DNA of 64,000 nt from SR-FBR-E99 sp963732365 (GTDB lineage Bacteria > Bacteroidota > Bacteroidia > Bacteroidales > VadinHA17): the NCBI GenBank assembly GCA_963732365.1, contig CAVSZC010000007.1, positions 434,001-498,000 on the forward strand, in the 5' to 3' direction. Positions 54,196 through 63,655 of the stretch are shown in pieces. Under the pieces are notes generated by a model. It was given only the letters and a program-made list of their open reading frames with translations. It ran no database searches and was not told where the DNA came from. Made by a program: the position numbers and the translations under genes. Positions within the stretch are counted from its first letter, which is position 1; every line of letters begins with the position of its first letter.

Positions 54196-54930
54196 ATGGA
54201 AAAGAAGCATCTCATCGGTACGATATACTCTCTGGGCTCACTTCCGGTTGCCGAAATGATCTCCGGCGCCGGGTTTGACTGGGTCATGATTGACATGGAA
54301 CATTCCGTATTGTCACTTGAGGACGTGCAGCATGCGCTGCCTGTTTTCGGCAATAAAATTCTTCGCATTGTGAGGGTTCCGTGCAATGATGAAACATGGA
54401 TCAAGAGGGTACTTGACACCGGTTGCGACGGGATTATGGTCCCGATGGTAAAAACACGCGAAGATGCTGAAAAACTGGTGTTTGCATCCAGGTATCCCCC
54501 TGCAGGGCAAAGGAGCGTAGGGTTGACGCGCGCTCACGGATACGGTGCTACGTTCACCGAATACCTGGCCAGTGCCGGCAGCGATCTTGTCATAATGGCT
54601 CAGATAGAACATGCAGAAGGAGTTGAGAATATTGATTCTATTTTGAATGTCAGGGGTATAAATGCAATATTCATCGGCCCATACGACCTGTCAGCAAGCA
54701 TGGGGCTGCCCAGCCAGGTTCAGCATCCGGAAGTAATCATGGCAATCAGTCATGTAAAGAAGAAATGTAGTGAGGCGGGAATGCCATACGGGATATTCGC
54801 GTCGGGCCCCGAACCCCTCAGCCAGGAGATTAATGATGGCTGCCGCTATATCCTGTGCGGCGTTGACAGTTCACTCATGTCGTCCTCACTGAGAGACCTG
54901 TCAGACAGACTGCACAAAATGGTTCAGTAA
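54196..54930 (+). CDS. HpcH/HpaI-type class II aldolase
   Basis: 244 residues. DMEHSVLSLEDV near the N-terminus, GCDGIMVPMVKT, RYPPAGQRSVG, QIEHAEGVENIDSIL and FIGPYDLSASMG are the standard motifs. The Glu and Asp of the last two bind the divalent metal. It cleaves 4-hydroxy-2-keto acids to pyruvate plus aldehyde. The substrate cannot be given. The gene may share a transcript with the nitronate monooxygenase gene. Confidence 0.9.
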   Translation: MEKKHLIGTIYSLGSLPVAEMISGAGFDWVMIDMEHSVLSLEDVQHALPVFGNKILRIVRVPCNDETWIKRVLDTGCDGIMVPMVKTREDAEKLVFASRYPPAGQRSVGLTRAHGYGATFTEYLASAGSDLVIMAQIEHAEGVENIDSILNVRGINAIFIGPYDLSASMGLPSQVQHPEVIMAISHVKKKCSEAGMPYGIFASGPEPLSQEINDGCRYILCGVDSSLMSSSLRDLSDRLHKMVQ

Positions 54931-55009
54931 TAGCAATTAACAGTGGATGTGAATGAAGGGTATCCCCTTCAGGCAGAGGCACCCCTGCCAGAACGGAAAA
55001 TCGGATTTG

Positions 55010-55252
55010 TTATTCCTTGCCAACACACTCAGGGCAGGTCAGCGATGCGTCAACGGCCTTCCCCGATTCAAACTCCTTACCGCACCTGTCACACTTAATG
55101 ACATTTTTAGCTTCCTGTAAAAGCCTCTTAGTGATCGCATCATTGAATTCCTGCGCAAGCAGGTCCCTGTTGGTGGCATAATTTACTCTGCGTCTCTCCA
55201 TCGCAGCAAGATCTTCAACCTTTAAAACCGGAATAGTTGTTTCATTTTTCAT
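55010..55252 (-). CDS. Small zinc-ribbon protein
   Basis: 80 residues. Helical N-terminal half (LAAMERRRVNYATNRDLLAQ), then CDRCGKEF...LTCPEC, a four-Cys zinc ribbon at about residues 54-76. Similar short proteins are common in Bacteroidota, function unknown. Stop is 79 nt from the aldolase stop on the other strand. Confidence 0.75.
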   Translation of the reverse strand: MKNETTIPVLKVEDLAAMERRRVNYATNRDLLAQEFNDAITKRLLQEAKNVIKCDRCGKEFESGKAVDASLTCPECVGKE

Positions 55253-55573
55253 GATGCAAAGATACGGTTAATAATGCGTTTATCCTAATATAAATAAAAT
55301 CAGCACTTTAGAATTGATCCAGGCGGACCCGTACCTGTAATGATCTTTCAGGGAAGCATCCGTTGACACAGGCTGGCTTCAGGAAGTCCGGATACTATTG
55401 ATTGCAGGTATTTTCCTGATGTGCCTTCTTATATGATGCTTAAGCATCCTGCTGACCGGCATTTGAATAATGGTACCGGATTCAGATAAATTAAGTATGA
55501 ATACAGTTTGTTTTTTTTCAGAGACTACCTCTTATTTGATTAAATTTGATAAAGCAATAAACTTAATAAGCTA
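55253..55573. other. Intergenic gap with a promoter motif, no gene seen
   Basis: 321 bp. No credible coding frame. Near the end TAAATTTG (55541-55548) fits TAnnTTTG and lies 26 nt before the GH63 ATG; it is the best promoter candidate. Confidence 0.5.
55541..55548 (+). promoter_or_regulatory. Candidate -7 promoter for the GH63 gene
   Basis: TAAATTTG, 25 nt before the ATG at 55574. A matching -33 TTTG was not found at the right distance. Confidence 0.4.
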
Positions 55574-58354
55574 ATGTCACCAAAAAACATGAGCCAGGGT
55601 TCAGAAGAGCCTCAGGCTGAACTGGTACGTCTTGAAGAAGACAAAAATAAAAAAGCACACTGGAAGAAGTGGGGGCCGTACCTGAGCGAACGGCAGTGGG
55701 GCACCGTAAGGGAGGATTACAGTGAAAACGGCGATGCCTGGAATTTCTTTACACATGACAACGCCCGCTCGCGTGCATACCGCTGGGGAGAGGACGGCAT
55801 TGCAGGTATCTCGGACGACAGGCAGCATCTCTGTTTTGCGCTTGCCCTCTGGAACGGCAGGGATCCTATCCTCAAGGAGCGTCTGTTCGGACTAACCAAC
55901 AGCCAGGGAAACCATGGAGAGGACGTCAAGGAGTACTACTTCTACCTCGACAACACCCCTTCCCATTCCTACATGAAATATCTCTACAAGTACCCGCAGG
56001 CGCCATATCCTTATGAAGAACTTATAAGGGTGAACGGACAACGTTCGCGGGAGGAGATGGAATATGAACTGCTTGATACCGGCGTGTTTGATGAAAACCG
56101 CTATTTTGATGTTTTTATCGAATATGCGAAAGAGAGTCCGGAGGATATCCTCGTGAAGATCAGCGCTGCCAACCGCGGCCCGGAGGCAGCTGAACTGCAT
56201 CTGCTGCCAACGATCTGGTTCCGGAACGACTGGTCATCATGGATCGCCGCCACAAACAGGGCAGCGTCTAAACCGACAATGTCACAAATAACTGCGCCGG
56301 CAGGGGTGAGTGCACTCACCGCCAGCCATTCACTGCTGGGTGAATTCACTTTATACTGTGAAGGAGATGTACCACTGCTTTTCGCCGAAAACGAGACAAA
56401 CCACGAAAGGCTGTTCCAGGCGGTTCAGAATGAAAGCCCTTACGCAAAAGACGGAATAAACGACTTTGTAGTACATCATATTGAGGGAAAAGTGAACCCT
56501 GAAAAACAGGGAACAAAGGCTGCTCCTCATTATAAGCTGACAATAGGCGCCGGTGAGACTTCTGTGGTTCGTCTGCGGCTTACAAAAAAGTCCGCTGAAA
56601 AGTACAATGCTCCTTTCGGGGAAGACTTTGATGCGCTGTTTGACAGGAGAATCAGTGAAGCCGATTCATTTTACAGGTCGGTCACCCCTCCGGCAGTAAG
56701 TGCCGACGAGGCCAGCGTGATGCGGCAGGCCCTGGCAGGGATGCTCTGGAGCAAACAGTTCTTTTTCTTTGACGGCGACAACTGGCTTGACGAGCATAAC
56801 TCTAACCCTCTCCATAGCGGATACAGCCAGAAACGAAACACGGAGTGGTACCATATGCTGAATATGGACATCATCTCCATGCCCGATAAATGGGAATATC
56901 CGTGGTATGCTGCATGGGACCTGGCATTCCATACTCTGCCCCTCTCAATTGTTGACCCTGAGTTTGCCAAAGGTCAGATGGACCTGATGCTCCGTTCAAT
57001 ATACCTCCATCCAAACGGTCAGATGCCGGCTTATGAATGGAACTTCAGTGATGTAAATCCACCGGTGCATGCATGGGCAAGCATGTTTCTGCACAGAACG
57101 GATAAAGCTATTCGCGGGCAGGCTGATCTTGATTTTTTGCGCTCTACCTTCAATAAGCTGCTTGTTAACTTCACATGGTGGGTGAACCGTAAAGACCGGT
57201 ACGGCAAGAACGTCTTCGAGGGCGGTTTTCTCGGCCTTGATAACATTGGTGTATTTGACCGCAGCGCTCCCCTGCCCACAGGCGGAAGCCTGGAACAGGC
57301 AGACGGCACGGCCTGGATGGCACTTTTCAGCCAGAACATGCTCGAACTGGCTTCCGAACTGGCAGTGCATGACAGCACATATGAGGAGATGATAATTAAA
57401 TTCTCTCAGCACTTTCTGTTCATTGCGGCCGCAATGAATAAGAAAGGACCTGATGGAATGTGGGATGAGGAGGACGGATTCTACTATGATCTGCTCCGAA
57501 TGCCCGACGGCAGTGCGCAGAAACTTAAGGTACGGTCACTGGTAGGCTTGCTGCCGTTGTGCGCAACCAGCATCATTGAAAAGGAGCAGCGTGACAGAGT
57601 CCCTGAGACCATGGCGATGATAGTAAAAAACCAGCGCAGGATGCCTGAACTGATGGAATCAATACACCCCACGGGGCAGGGTAATTTCGGGATAAACGAA
57701 AGAGGCATTCTTGCCCTCGTAAATCCTGAAAGGCTGAAAAGAATCCTCTCAAGGATGCTTGACGAGAATGAGTTCTTCGGTCCTCACGGAATTCGTTCCA
57801 TCTCTAAATTCCATGAGAACAATCCATACATATTGTACGTGGGAGGCCAGGAGTTCCGGGTCGATTACCTGCCAGCAGAATCAAATACCGGCATGTTCGG
57901 CGGAAACTCCAACTGGCGGGGGCCTATGTGGATGCCTATAAACCTGCTGATATTAAGAGCTCTGCAACAATTCTATCTCTATTACGGCGACAACTTTAAA
58001 GTCGAATGCCCTACGGGCTCCGGCAACATGATGAACCTTTTTGAGGTAAGCAGGGAGCTTGGCAGACGGATTATCACCATATTTACCCGTAACGACAAGG
58101 GGATGCGCCCGGTCTACGGCGGCACGGATAAATTCCAGACAGACCCTCACTGGAAAGACCTTATACTTTTCTATGAGTACTTCCATGGAGATAACGGTGC
58201 CGGCCTCGGAGCCAGCCACCAGACAGGCTGGAGTGGCGTAGTGGCTAAGATAATCCAGATCTACGGCTTGATTGACCCTAAAGAGTTCCTCGAGGGGGGA
58301 ACAAGTAAAAGTTTTGCTAAAAGCACGGAATTTTCGGGTAAGGAGAAAAGCTAA
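55574..58354 (+). CDS. GH63-type glucosidase (MGH1-like)
   Basis: 926 residues without a signal peptide, so cytoplasmic. An N-terminal beta-domain (YFYLDNTPSHSYMKYLYKYP) is followed by an (alpha/alpha)6 barrel with YPWYAAWDLAFHTLPLS, AYEWNFSDVNPPVHAWA, WDEEDGFYYDLLRM and the late KFQTDPHWKDLILFYEYFHG. It matches the large bacterial GH63-like glucosidases acting on alpha-glucosides or glucosylglycerate. The exact substrate is uncertain. Downstream, the M61 gene begins about 56 nt after the stop. Confidence 0.9.
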   Translation: MSPKNMSQGSEEPQAELVRLEEDKNKKAHWKKWGPYLSERQWGTVREDYSENGDAWNFFTHDNARSRAYRWGEDGIAGISDDRQHLCFALALWNGRDPILKERLFGLTNSQGNHGEDVKEYYFYLDNTPSHSYMKYLYKYPQAPYPYEELIRVNGQRSREEMEYELLDTGVFDENRYFDVFIEYAKESPEDILVKISAANRGPEAAELHLLPTIWFRNDWSSWIAATNRAASKPTMSQITAPAGVSALTASHSLLGEFTLYCEGDVPLLFAENETNHERLFQAVQNESPYAKDGINDFVVHHIEGKVNPEKQGTKAAPHYKLTIGAGETSVVRLRLTKKSAEKYNAPFGEDFDALFDRRISEADSFYRSVTPPAVSADEASVMRQALAGMLWSKQFFFFDGDNWLDEHNSNPLHSGYSQKRNTEWYHMLNMDIISMPDKWEYPWYAAWDLAFHTLPLSIVDPEFAKGQMDLMLRSIYLHPNGQMPAYEWNFSDVNPPVHAWASMFLHRTDKAIRGQADLDFLRSTFNKLLVNFTWWVNRKDRYGKNVFEGGFLGLDNIGVFDRSAPLPTGGSLEQADGTAWMALFSQNMLELASELAVHDSTYEEMIIKFSQHFLFIAAAMNKKGPDGMWDEEDGFYYDLLRMPDGSAQKLKVRSLVGLLPLCATSIIEKEQRDRVPETMAMIVKNQRRMPELMESIHPTGQGNFGINERGILALVNPERLKRILSRMLDENEFFGPHGIRSISKFHENNPYILYVGGQEFRVDYLPAESNTGMFGGNSNWRGPMWMPINLLILRALQQFYLYYGDNFKVECPTGSGNMMNLFEVSRELGRRIITIFTRNDKGMRPVYGGTDKFQTDPHWKDLILFYEYFHGDNGAGLGASHQTGWSGVVAKIIQIYGLIDPKEFLEGGTSKSFAKSTEFSGKEKS

Positions 58355-58409
58355 ACAGTACCACGGTAACGTCGTTAACAGCCCGGCATTCTTAAATGAT
58401 AATTTGCTT

Positions 58410-59990
58410 GTGAAAAATTTTGCCATTGAAAAAAACAGGGCTTTCAAAATATACCTGCTGATTGCCTTTAGTGTTCTTGTGTCTTTTGCCTCTGACAGCC
58501 AGAAAAGTGTAAGTCCGGTACTCCGCTATTCAGTTTCAATGACTGAACCCGGACATCACCTGTTCCGCGTTACACTTGATTGCACGGGGTTGAACATGGA
58601 TACCGTTGAATTCAGGATGCCCCGGTGGATGCCCGGATATTATCAGATAATGGATTATTCAAAGGAGGTCAGGAATTTTACTGCAATCGCAAGGAACGGT
58701 AATGCCATTCCTGTTTATCCCACAGATGATAATGCATGGCGGATTATCCCCGGAAAAAACATTTCATTCAGAATAAGCTACGATGTCAATTCAGAAAAAC
58801 GTTTCGTAGCCAGCAATTTTCTCGACTCAACACATGCCTACATTGTACCTGCAGGAACTTTTATGTATTTAAATGGACACACAGATATCCCGGTCAATGT
58901 GGAAGTTATACCCTTCAGTTCATGGAATGATATCGCAACAGGACTGGAAGTCTCTGACGAAAATGGAAATGAGTTTCATGCACCTGACTTCGATATGCTC
59001 TATGACTGCCCCATACTCATCGGTAATCTCGATGAATTGCCCTCGTTTACTGTCGGAGGAATAAAGCACAGGTTCATTGCCTATAATCCGGGAAACTTTG
59101 ACAGGGGAGCATTTATCACCAGCCTTGAAAAGACAGTAAAGGCAGCAACGGATATAATCGGTGAGATCCCATACAGGGAATATACTTTCATAGGCATCGG
59201 TCCGGGGGCGGGAGGCATAGAACACCTTAACAACACAACGGTGAGTTTCAGCGGGGGCAGGCTTGATAACCCCGATGCATGGAAAGGAATGCTTAAATTC
59301 CTTGCCCATGAATACTTTCACCACTATAACGTCAAGAGGATAAGGCCGTATGAACTCGGTCCGTTCGATTATTCTGAGGAGGCAAGGACAAACCTTCTGT
59401 GGATGAGCGAGGGACTGACCGTCTATTATGAGTACCTGATTGTCAGAAGGGCAGGATTCATAAGTGAGGGCGAACTTATCTCCAGCATTGAGAGTGATAT
59501 CAATACCCTGGAAAACGATCCGGGACGCTGGTACCAGTCACTGACCCAGTCAAGTTACAACACCTGGAGTGATGGTCCTTTCGGGAACAGATCCCCCGGC
59601 CCTGACAGATCAATATCGTATTATGTCAAAGGTCCCCTTGTCGGATTGATTCTCGATCTTAAAATTCGTAACGCCACAGAAAATAATAAGTCACTTGATG
59701 ATGTAATGCGCCTCTTATATACAACCTACTACAGGAAACTGCAGAGAGGATTCACGGACGCGGAATTTCAGAAGGCCTGCGAGGAGATTGCAGGCACTTC
59801 ACTCAGCAATGAGTTTGAGTTTGTCTATACTACCAGGGAGATTGACTATTCAACATACCTGTCATATGCCGGATTGAATATTTCGGATGAGGTGGACAAA
59901 AGTACCGGAAAAAGCATATTTACAATTACCGTGAAGGATGATATAGAGTCATTGCAATCGTCAATTTTCCGATCATGGTCAGGGAATTAG
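58410..59990 (+). CDS. M61-family metallopeptidase, short C-terminus
   Basis: About 526 residues from the GTG at 58410 (VKNFAIEKNRAFKIYLLIAF, then signal cleavage near FASDSQ). A longer frame would overlap GH63 by 80 nt and is less likely. The M61 N-terminal beta domain (FRMPRWMPGYYQIMDYSKEV) is followed by the catalytic domain: H300-E301-x-x-H304 in LAHEYFHHYNVKRIRPYE and the third-ligand Glu in WMSEGLTVYYEY. Ends shortly after SYAGLNISDEVDK, where relatives continue into a PDZ domain, so PDZ is absent or reduced. Confidence 0.85.
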   Translation: MKNFAIEKNRAFKIYLLIAFSVLVSFASDSQKSVSPVLRYSVSMTEPGHHLFRVTLDCTGLNMDTVEFRMPRWMPGYYQIMDYSKEVRNFTAIARNGNAIPVYPTDDNAWRIIPGKNISFRISYDVNSEKRFVASNFLDSTHAYIVPAGTFMYLNGHTDIPVNVEVIPFSSWNDIATGLEVSDENGNEFHAPDFDMLYDCPILIGNLDELPSFTVGGIKHRFIAYNPGNFDRGAFITSLEKTVKAATDIIGEIPYREYTFIGIGPGAGGIEHLNNTTVSFSGGRLDNPDAWKGMLKFLAHEYFHHYNVKRIRPYELGPFDYSEEARTNLLWMSEGLTVYYEYLIVRRAGFISEGELISSIESDINTLENDPGRWYQSLTQSSYNTWSDGPFGNRSPGPDRSISYYVKGPLVGLILDLKIRNATENNKSLDDVMRLLYTTYYRKLQRGFTDAEFQKACEEIAGTSLSNEFEFVYTTREIDYSTYLSYAGLNISDEVDKSTGKSIFTITVKDDIESLQSSIFRSWSGN

Positions 59991-60046
59991 ATTATACATT
60001 TTCATATATAATCTGATGAGGATTAAAGAAAGGGGGCAGCTTTTTC

Positions 60047-61249
60047 TCAGGAGCCTCCTTTCTGAAATACGTACTGAAATGTATATCTGAACGAGACCTG
60101 TATCTTGGTTGCAGAATCTTTCCACCCATCATCGTAATTCTCCCTGTTTATCCATTGCCATTCAATCGCGGCCGTAACGTTTGTGAGGGGGTAGTAGAGC
60201 AGGTTAGCGCTGGCATATCTGCCCCTTCTGAAAGCGTCGGCACTCTGGCCGTCAGAGTTTCTTGTACTGATCTCAGAATAGCCCAGGGCAGAGGTGAAAC
60301 TGTCATTCCACCGGTGGTTAAGATATAACGAAAAGCCGAAGAGAGGCAGTGCGACGCCCTTTATCGGTGCATCGGGGTTGCCGAAATCATTCTGGATCCC
60401 TATGTCTGTCGGGGCGTCATTCATGAGATTCTGAATACCTTCCCCTATTACTGTCTGGCCTATGAACAGATCCCTGCTGGTCAGTCTGAGATTGGTGCTC
60501 AGATTAAATCCCCAGCCGACAGCGCTGCCGCTAAGGTCATACGGTTCGTTCCCGAGATCAACCCAGCCTATCTTCCTCACCACCCCTGCCAGCTCAGCAT
60601 AGCCCCAGTCCCTGGTCATCCTGTATTCACATGTGAAGTCCGGCAAAGAGAATTTCGGAGCGACATCAGAGAGCTCAATCCTGTCACGGTATACTCCCTG
60701 GTCAGCACTGGCTCCCGGTCGTTCCAGGGCAAAGGCAAGCCTGTCTCTCCCCTGCAGAGGGATAAACCTTATCTGCACATTCTTGCAGAGAGACATGCCT
60801 GAAGGTCCCCAGTATTCGACTATTGCCGGGAAACCGTCAAAGTCGCTGAAGAGGCTCCAGTTATGTCCGATGCCAAACATACCCATCTCAGCATATGCAT
60901 ACAGCATATGGAAGGCTGTCCGTCCGGCGTCGGGGCCCACACCGAAAAGGTCAAAGGCAAAACGGATCATCAGATCGCCATACTTAGTAGTGGTGTAGCT
61001 TTTCAGACTCAAGGCCGACTGACGTACTCCGAAATAAACATTTCCATCGGCTCCGTACTGGTTCGCATAAGAGGGCAGTTGAGTCGGACGCATGACATCA
61101 AAGTAATCGGGGTTTACCTGGTTGAAGTTGTAACCCGCATCTGTCATGGCCTGAACCCATATCTCCAGTGAGGTCTTCTCCGCCTCCTGGGCGGTTAGAT
61201 TCAGGAAGAGACCACAATACGCTATCGATACCAGTATCCTTTTTAACAC
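60047..61249 (-). CDS. DcaP-like trimeric porin family protein
   Basis: 400 residues. Signal peptide (MLKRILVSIAYCGLFLNLTA). The strands alternate polar/aromatic residues; GIGHNWSLFSDFDGFPAIVE, GPSGMSLCKNVQIRF and AFALERP are features of the DcaP outer-membrane family. Ends QVSFRYTFQYVFQKGGS. It would make a channel for small hydrophilic acids or similar solutes; substrate not known. It stands alone, convergent with the M61 gene. Confidence 0.75.
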   Translation of the reverse strand: MLKRILVSIAYCGLFLNLTAQEAEKTSLEIWVQAMTDAGYNFNQVNPDYFDVMRPTQLPSYANQYGADGNVYFGVRQSALSLKSYTTTKYGDLMIRFAFDLFGVGPDAGRTAFHMLYAYAEMGMFGIGHNWSLFSDFDGFPAIVEYWGPSGMSLCKNVQIRFIPLQGRDRLAFALERPGASADQGVYRDRIELSDVAPKFSLPDFTCEYRMTRDWGYAELAGVVRKIGWVDLGNEPYDLSGSAVGWGFNLSTNLRLTSRDLFIGQTVIGEGIQNLMNDAPTDIGIQNDFGNPDAPIKGVALPLFGFSLYLNHRWNDSFTSALGYSEISTRNSDGQSADAFRRGRYASANLLYYPLTNVTAAIEWQWINRENYDDGWKDSATKIQVSFRYTFQYVFQKGGS

Positions 61250-61288
61250 GGCGAATATATCTTTTTGATTTCTTTACAAAAAAAGTAT

Positions 61289-61405
61289 TTAATTCTTCCC
61301 TTGTTTCCCCAGAAACGTGCTTTGCCATCCGACGGAGAAAGTGGTGAAATCAGCTCCGCTGCGGATAATTGCACCTGTGCTGTAAGCAAATTTAATTGAA
61401 CTCAT
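61289..61405 (-). pseudogene. Short remnant of an outer-membrane beta-barrel C-terminus
   Basis: A 38-codon frame (SIKFAYSTGAIIRSGADFTT, then FSVGWQSTFLGKQGKN-stop) reads like the last two strands of an outer-membrane barrel. No upstream portion exists: the adjacent DNA is repeat sequence. Too short to be a gene on its own. Confidence 0.45.
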
Positions 61406-61466
61406 GCCTCATTCCTCACTCCTCATTCTTAATTCTTAATTCCTCATGCCCGGCCGGTCCCTGAGC
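61405..61466. repeat. CTCATTC/TTCTTAATTC simple repeats
   Basis: Degenerate tandem units CTCATTCCTCACTCCTCATTC followed by TTAATTCTTAATTCCTCATG. Non-coding. Confidence 0.55.
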
Positions 61467-61519
61467 CGGACCCTGAGCATGTCGAAGGGTGTCGAAGGGC
61501 CGGGAGGGTCCGCGAAGCG
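61467..61519. repeat. Dispersed repeat, copy 2 (CCCTGAGCATGTCGAAGGG core)
   Basis: CGGACCCTGAGCATGTCGAA then GGGTGTCGAAGGGCCGGGAG. CGGACCCT (61467-61474) pairs with AGGGTCCG (61505-61512). Close copy of 36302-36360. It abuts the ABC permease stop at 61520. Confidence 0.75.
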
Positions 61520-62722
61520 TCACGACATCCTCAAAATCCTTCTGTTAAACAGTATAATTGAGGTCACCGTCATGAGAAGTCCGATACTCATTAATACTAG
61601 AATTTTGGGAATGATCTCTCCTAGCGGCAGCGCCCTCCAGAACAGGTCATAAAATCCTTGTATTCCCCAGTAATTTACGCTTAAGAGAGCAACCTTCTGA
61701 AGTATCGGTGGCATGATGAACAGAGGGATCATACTTCCGCCGACAGCCGACATGACAAGAATAACTATCGTGCTCAGATTCTGGGCCTGCTGACGCGTTT
61801 TTGCAATAGCCGCCAGGAAGATACCCATACTTGATACGGCAAAGGATGTAGATATTACCATTAAGATTAATCCCGCGACATTCACGTTCATATCCATGTT
61901 AAAGACGAGCCAGGCAAAAAGGAACATGGTTATAAGCTGAATTATCGAGATAAAAAAAGCAAAGAGCATTTTGCCGTAAAGTATTGCACTTCCCTTTAAC
62001 GGCGAATAGAGTAACCTGTTTATCGTTCCGTTTTCCTTCTCTTCCAGTATGCTTGTCCCCACCCCTGCAACGCTGAAGAGCAGCATGAGAATGGCGGTGC
62101 CCGCCACGGCCTGTATGAGGCCCAGCTTCGTATCATTCTTTTCTCCGACGACAGAAGTATATCTGATGGCCGGGGTATTAATGCCATTTCCCATCGCTGT
62201 TCTGAAAATATTGTCACTCATGTTTTGGCCAATAACGGGGAACTGCTCCTTAAGGTAATTTTCAATCCTGTTTTTAACAATTATATTACTTGTTGAAGAG
62301 ATTACAGCTCCGATCAGATTCTGTTGAATAATTCCCGTTTCCATCTCCCTTGACCTGTCATAAACAAGTTCCATGGGCGTTCCTTTTCCCGCTTCCAGGG
62401 AATCGTGAAACCCTTTGTAAATTATTAATGCCCCGGCATACCTGCCTTTAATCACCAGCTCTTTTGCCATTACAGAATCTGAAATGACAATATTTATATC
62501 TTTTAGCGAATCAATTGTGCCGATAATTTCCTTTGAAGAGGATGTCAGGTCAAGATCGGCAACAAGCAGGCTGACAGGCCCGGAGCGTCCGTCATACTTA
62601 CCTATGCCACCATAGGCAAACGCAAAAAGGGTTATCAGGATCAACGGAAGCAAAAACGTGAGAATGACAGAGCGCTGGTCATGAAAAAAAAGCTTCAGAT
62701 CTTTTTTGAATAGCTTGAGCAT
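61520..62722 (-). CDS. ABC-2 type transporter permease
   Basis: 400 residues. One N-terminal membrane helix (VILTFLLPLILITLFAFAYG), then an extracytoplasmic domain of about 150 residues (40-190), then five helices (about 220-398), the ABC2_membrane_3 layout. NGTINRLLYSPLKGSAILYG is the conserved coupling-helix region. Its ATG is 4 nt after the ATPase stop. It would export a drug, lipid or polysaccharide. Confidence 0.9.
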   Translation of the reverse strand: MLKLFKKDLKLFFHDQRSVILTFLLPLILITLFAFAYGGIGKYDGRSGPVSLLVADLDLTSSSKEIIGTIDSLKDINIVISDSVMAKELVIKGRYAGALIIYKGFHDSLEAGKGTPMELVYDRSREMETGIIQQNLIGAVISSTSNIIVKNRIENYLKEQFPVIGQNMSDNIFRTAMGNGINTPAIRYTSVVGEKNDTKLGLIQAVAGTAILMLLFSVAGVGTSILEEKENGTINRLLYSPLKGSAILYGKMLFAFFISIIQLITMFLFAWLVFNMDMNVNVAGLILMVISTSFAVSSMGIFLAAIAKTRQQAQNLSTIVILVMSAVGGSMIPLFIMPPILQKVALLSVNYWGIQGFYDLFWRALPLGEIIPKILVLMSIGLLMTVTSIILFNRRILRMS

Positions 62723-62725
62723 AAT

Positions 62726-63655
62726 TCAGTCTCTTAATTTCTTCCCTGTCAGTTTCAAAAATATTGATTCCAGGTTGGTTCCCCGGGTATAGATTCTTTC
62801 GATCACCCCGCCGGCATTCTGGACATGGTTCGTGATTACCGAAATTTCATCACTTATATTTTCACAGTCTGCTTCAAGTGTCCTTGTGGTACTGTCAAAT
62901 CTGATCAGCGGAATTGCCGACCTGATCCTGGAAATTATTTCATTGTCAAAATCTGCAAGTTTAATTGTCAGCAGATCTTTTGCATCGCTGATCTCCCTTA
63001 ACTCCTTAAGAGTACCAAGAGCAATAATGCGTCCGACATCCATGATGGCAATCTTGTCACAAAACCTCTCGGCTTCCTCCATGTAATGAGTCGTATAGAT
63101 GATTGTCATCCCTTCATCATGCAATTTCTCTATTACCTCAAAAATATGGTTCCTGTTCTGGGGGTCAACACCGACCGTAGGTTCATCCAGGACCAGGATC
63201 CTGGGGTTATGCAACAGTGAGCAGGCAATGTTGATCCTTCGCTTCATCCCCCCTGAAAATGTTTTTATCCTGTCATTCTTCCTGTATGATAAATCAACTA
63301 TTTCAAGGGTCTTGTCTGCATGTTCCCTGAGGAGCGGTTTCGGGATGTTATACAATCCGCCCCAGAACATCAGGTTTTCATACGCCGTCAGTTCTTCATA
63401 CAGGGCGATCTCCTGCGGAACTACTCCCATTATCTGCTTAACTGTAACTCCGTCGTTCCGGATATTGACATTGTCAATGATAACTTCGCCACTGTCGGGT
63501 TTAACCAGGGTGTTTAAAATGTTTACTATCGTTGATTTACCCGCCCCGTTCGGACCCAGGATACCAAAGATCTCTCCTTTGTTTATGCTGAAGCTCACAT
63601 CTTTCAGGGCTTCAATATTGCCAAAGAATTTCGAAACAGATCTTACATGTATCAT
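62726..63655 (-). CDS. ABC transporter ATP-binding protein (DrrA/NodI type)
   Basis: 309 residues. Walker A GPNGAGKSTIVN, Q-loop VPQE, signature TFSGGMKRR, Walker B ILVLDEPTVGVD, H-loop TTHYMEEAE. C-terminal extension of about 80 residues typical of DrrA-like ATPases. It powers the permease encoded next. Its start overlaps the stop of the upstream flavoenzyme gene (ATGA). Confidence 0.95.
   Translation of the reverse strand: MIHVRSVSKFFGNIEALKDVSFSINKGEIFGILGPNGAGKSTIVNILNTLVKPDSGEVIIDNVNIRNDGVTVKQIMGVVPQEIALYEELTAYENLMFWGGLYNIPKPLLREHADKTLEIVDLSYRKNDRIKTFSGGMKRRINIACSLLHNPRILVLDEPTVGVDPQNRNHIFEVIEKLHDEGMTIIYTTHYMEEAERFCDKIAIMDVGRIIALGTLKELREISDAKDLLTIKLADFDNEIISRIRSAIPLIRFDSTTRTLEADCENISDEISVITNHVQNAGGVIERIYTRGTNLESIFLKLTGKKLRD

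Noticed and set aside
58272..58409. Earlier start for the M61 peptidase overlapping GH63
   Set aside because: It would place 46 charged residues before the signal peptide; GTG at 58410 fits better.
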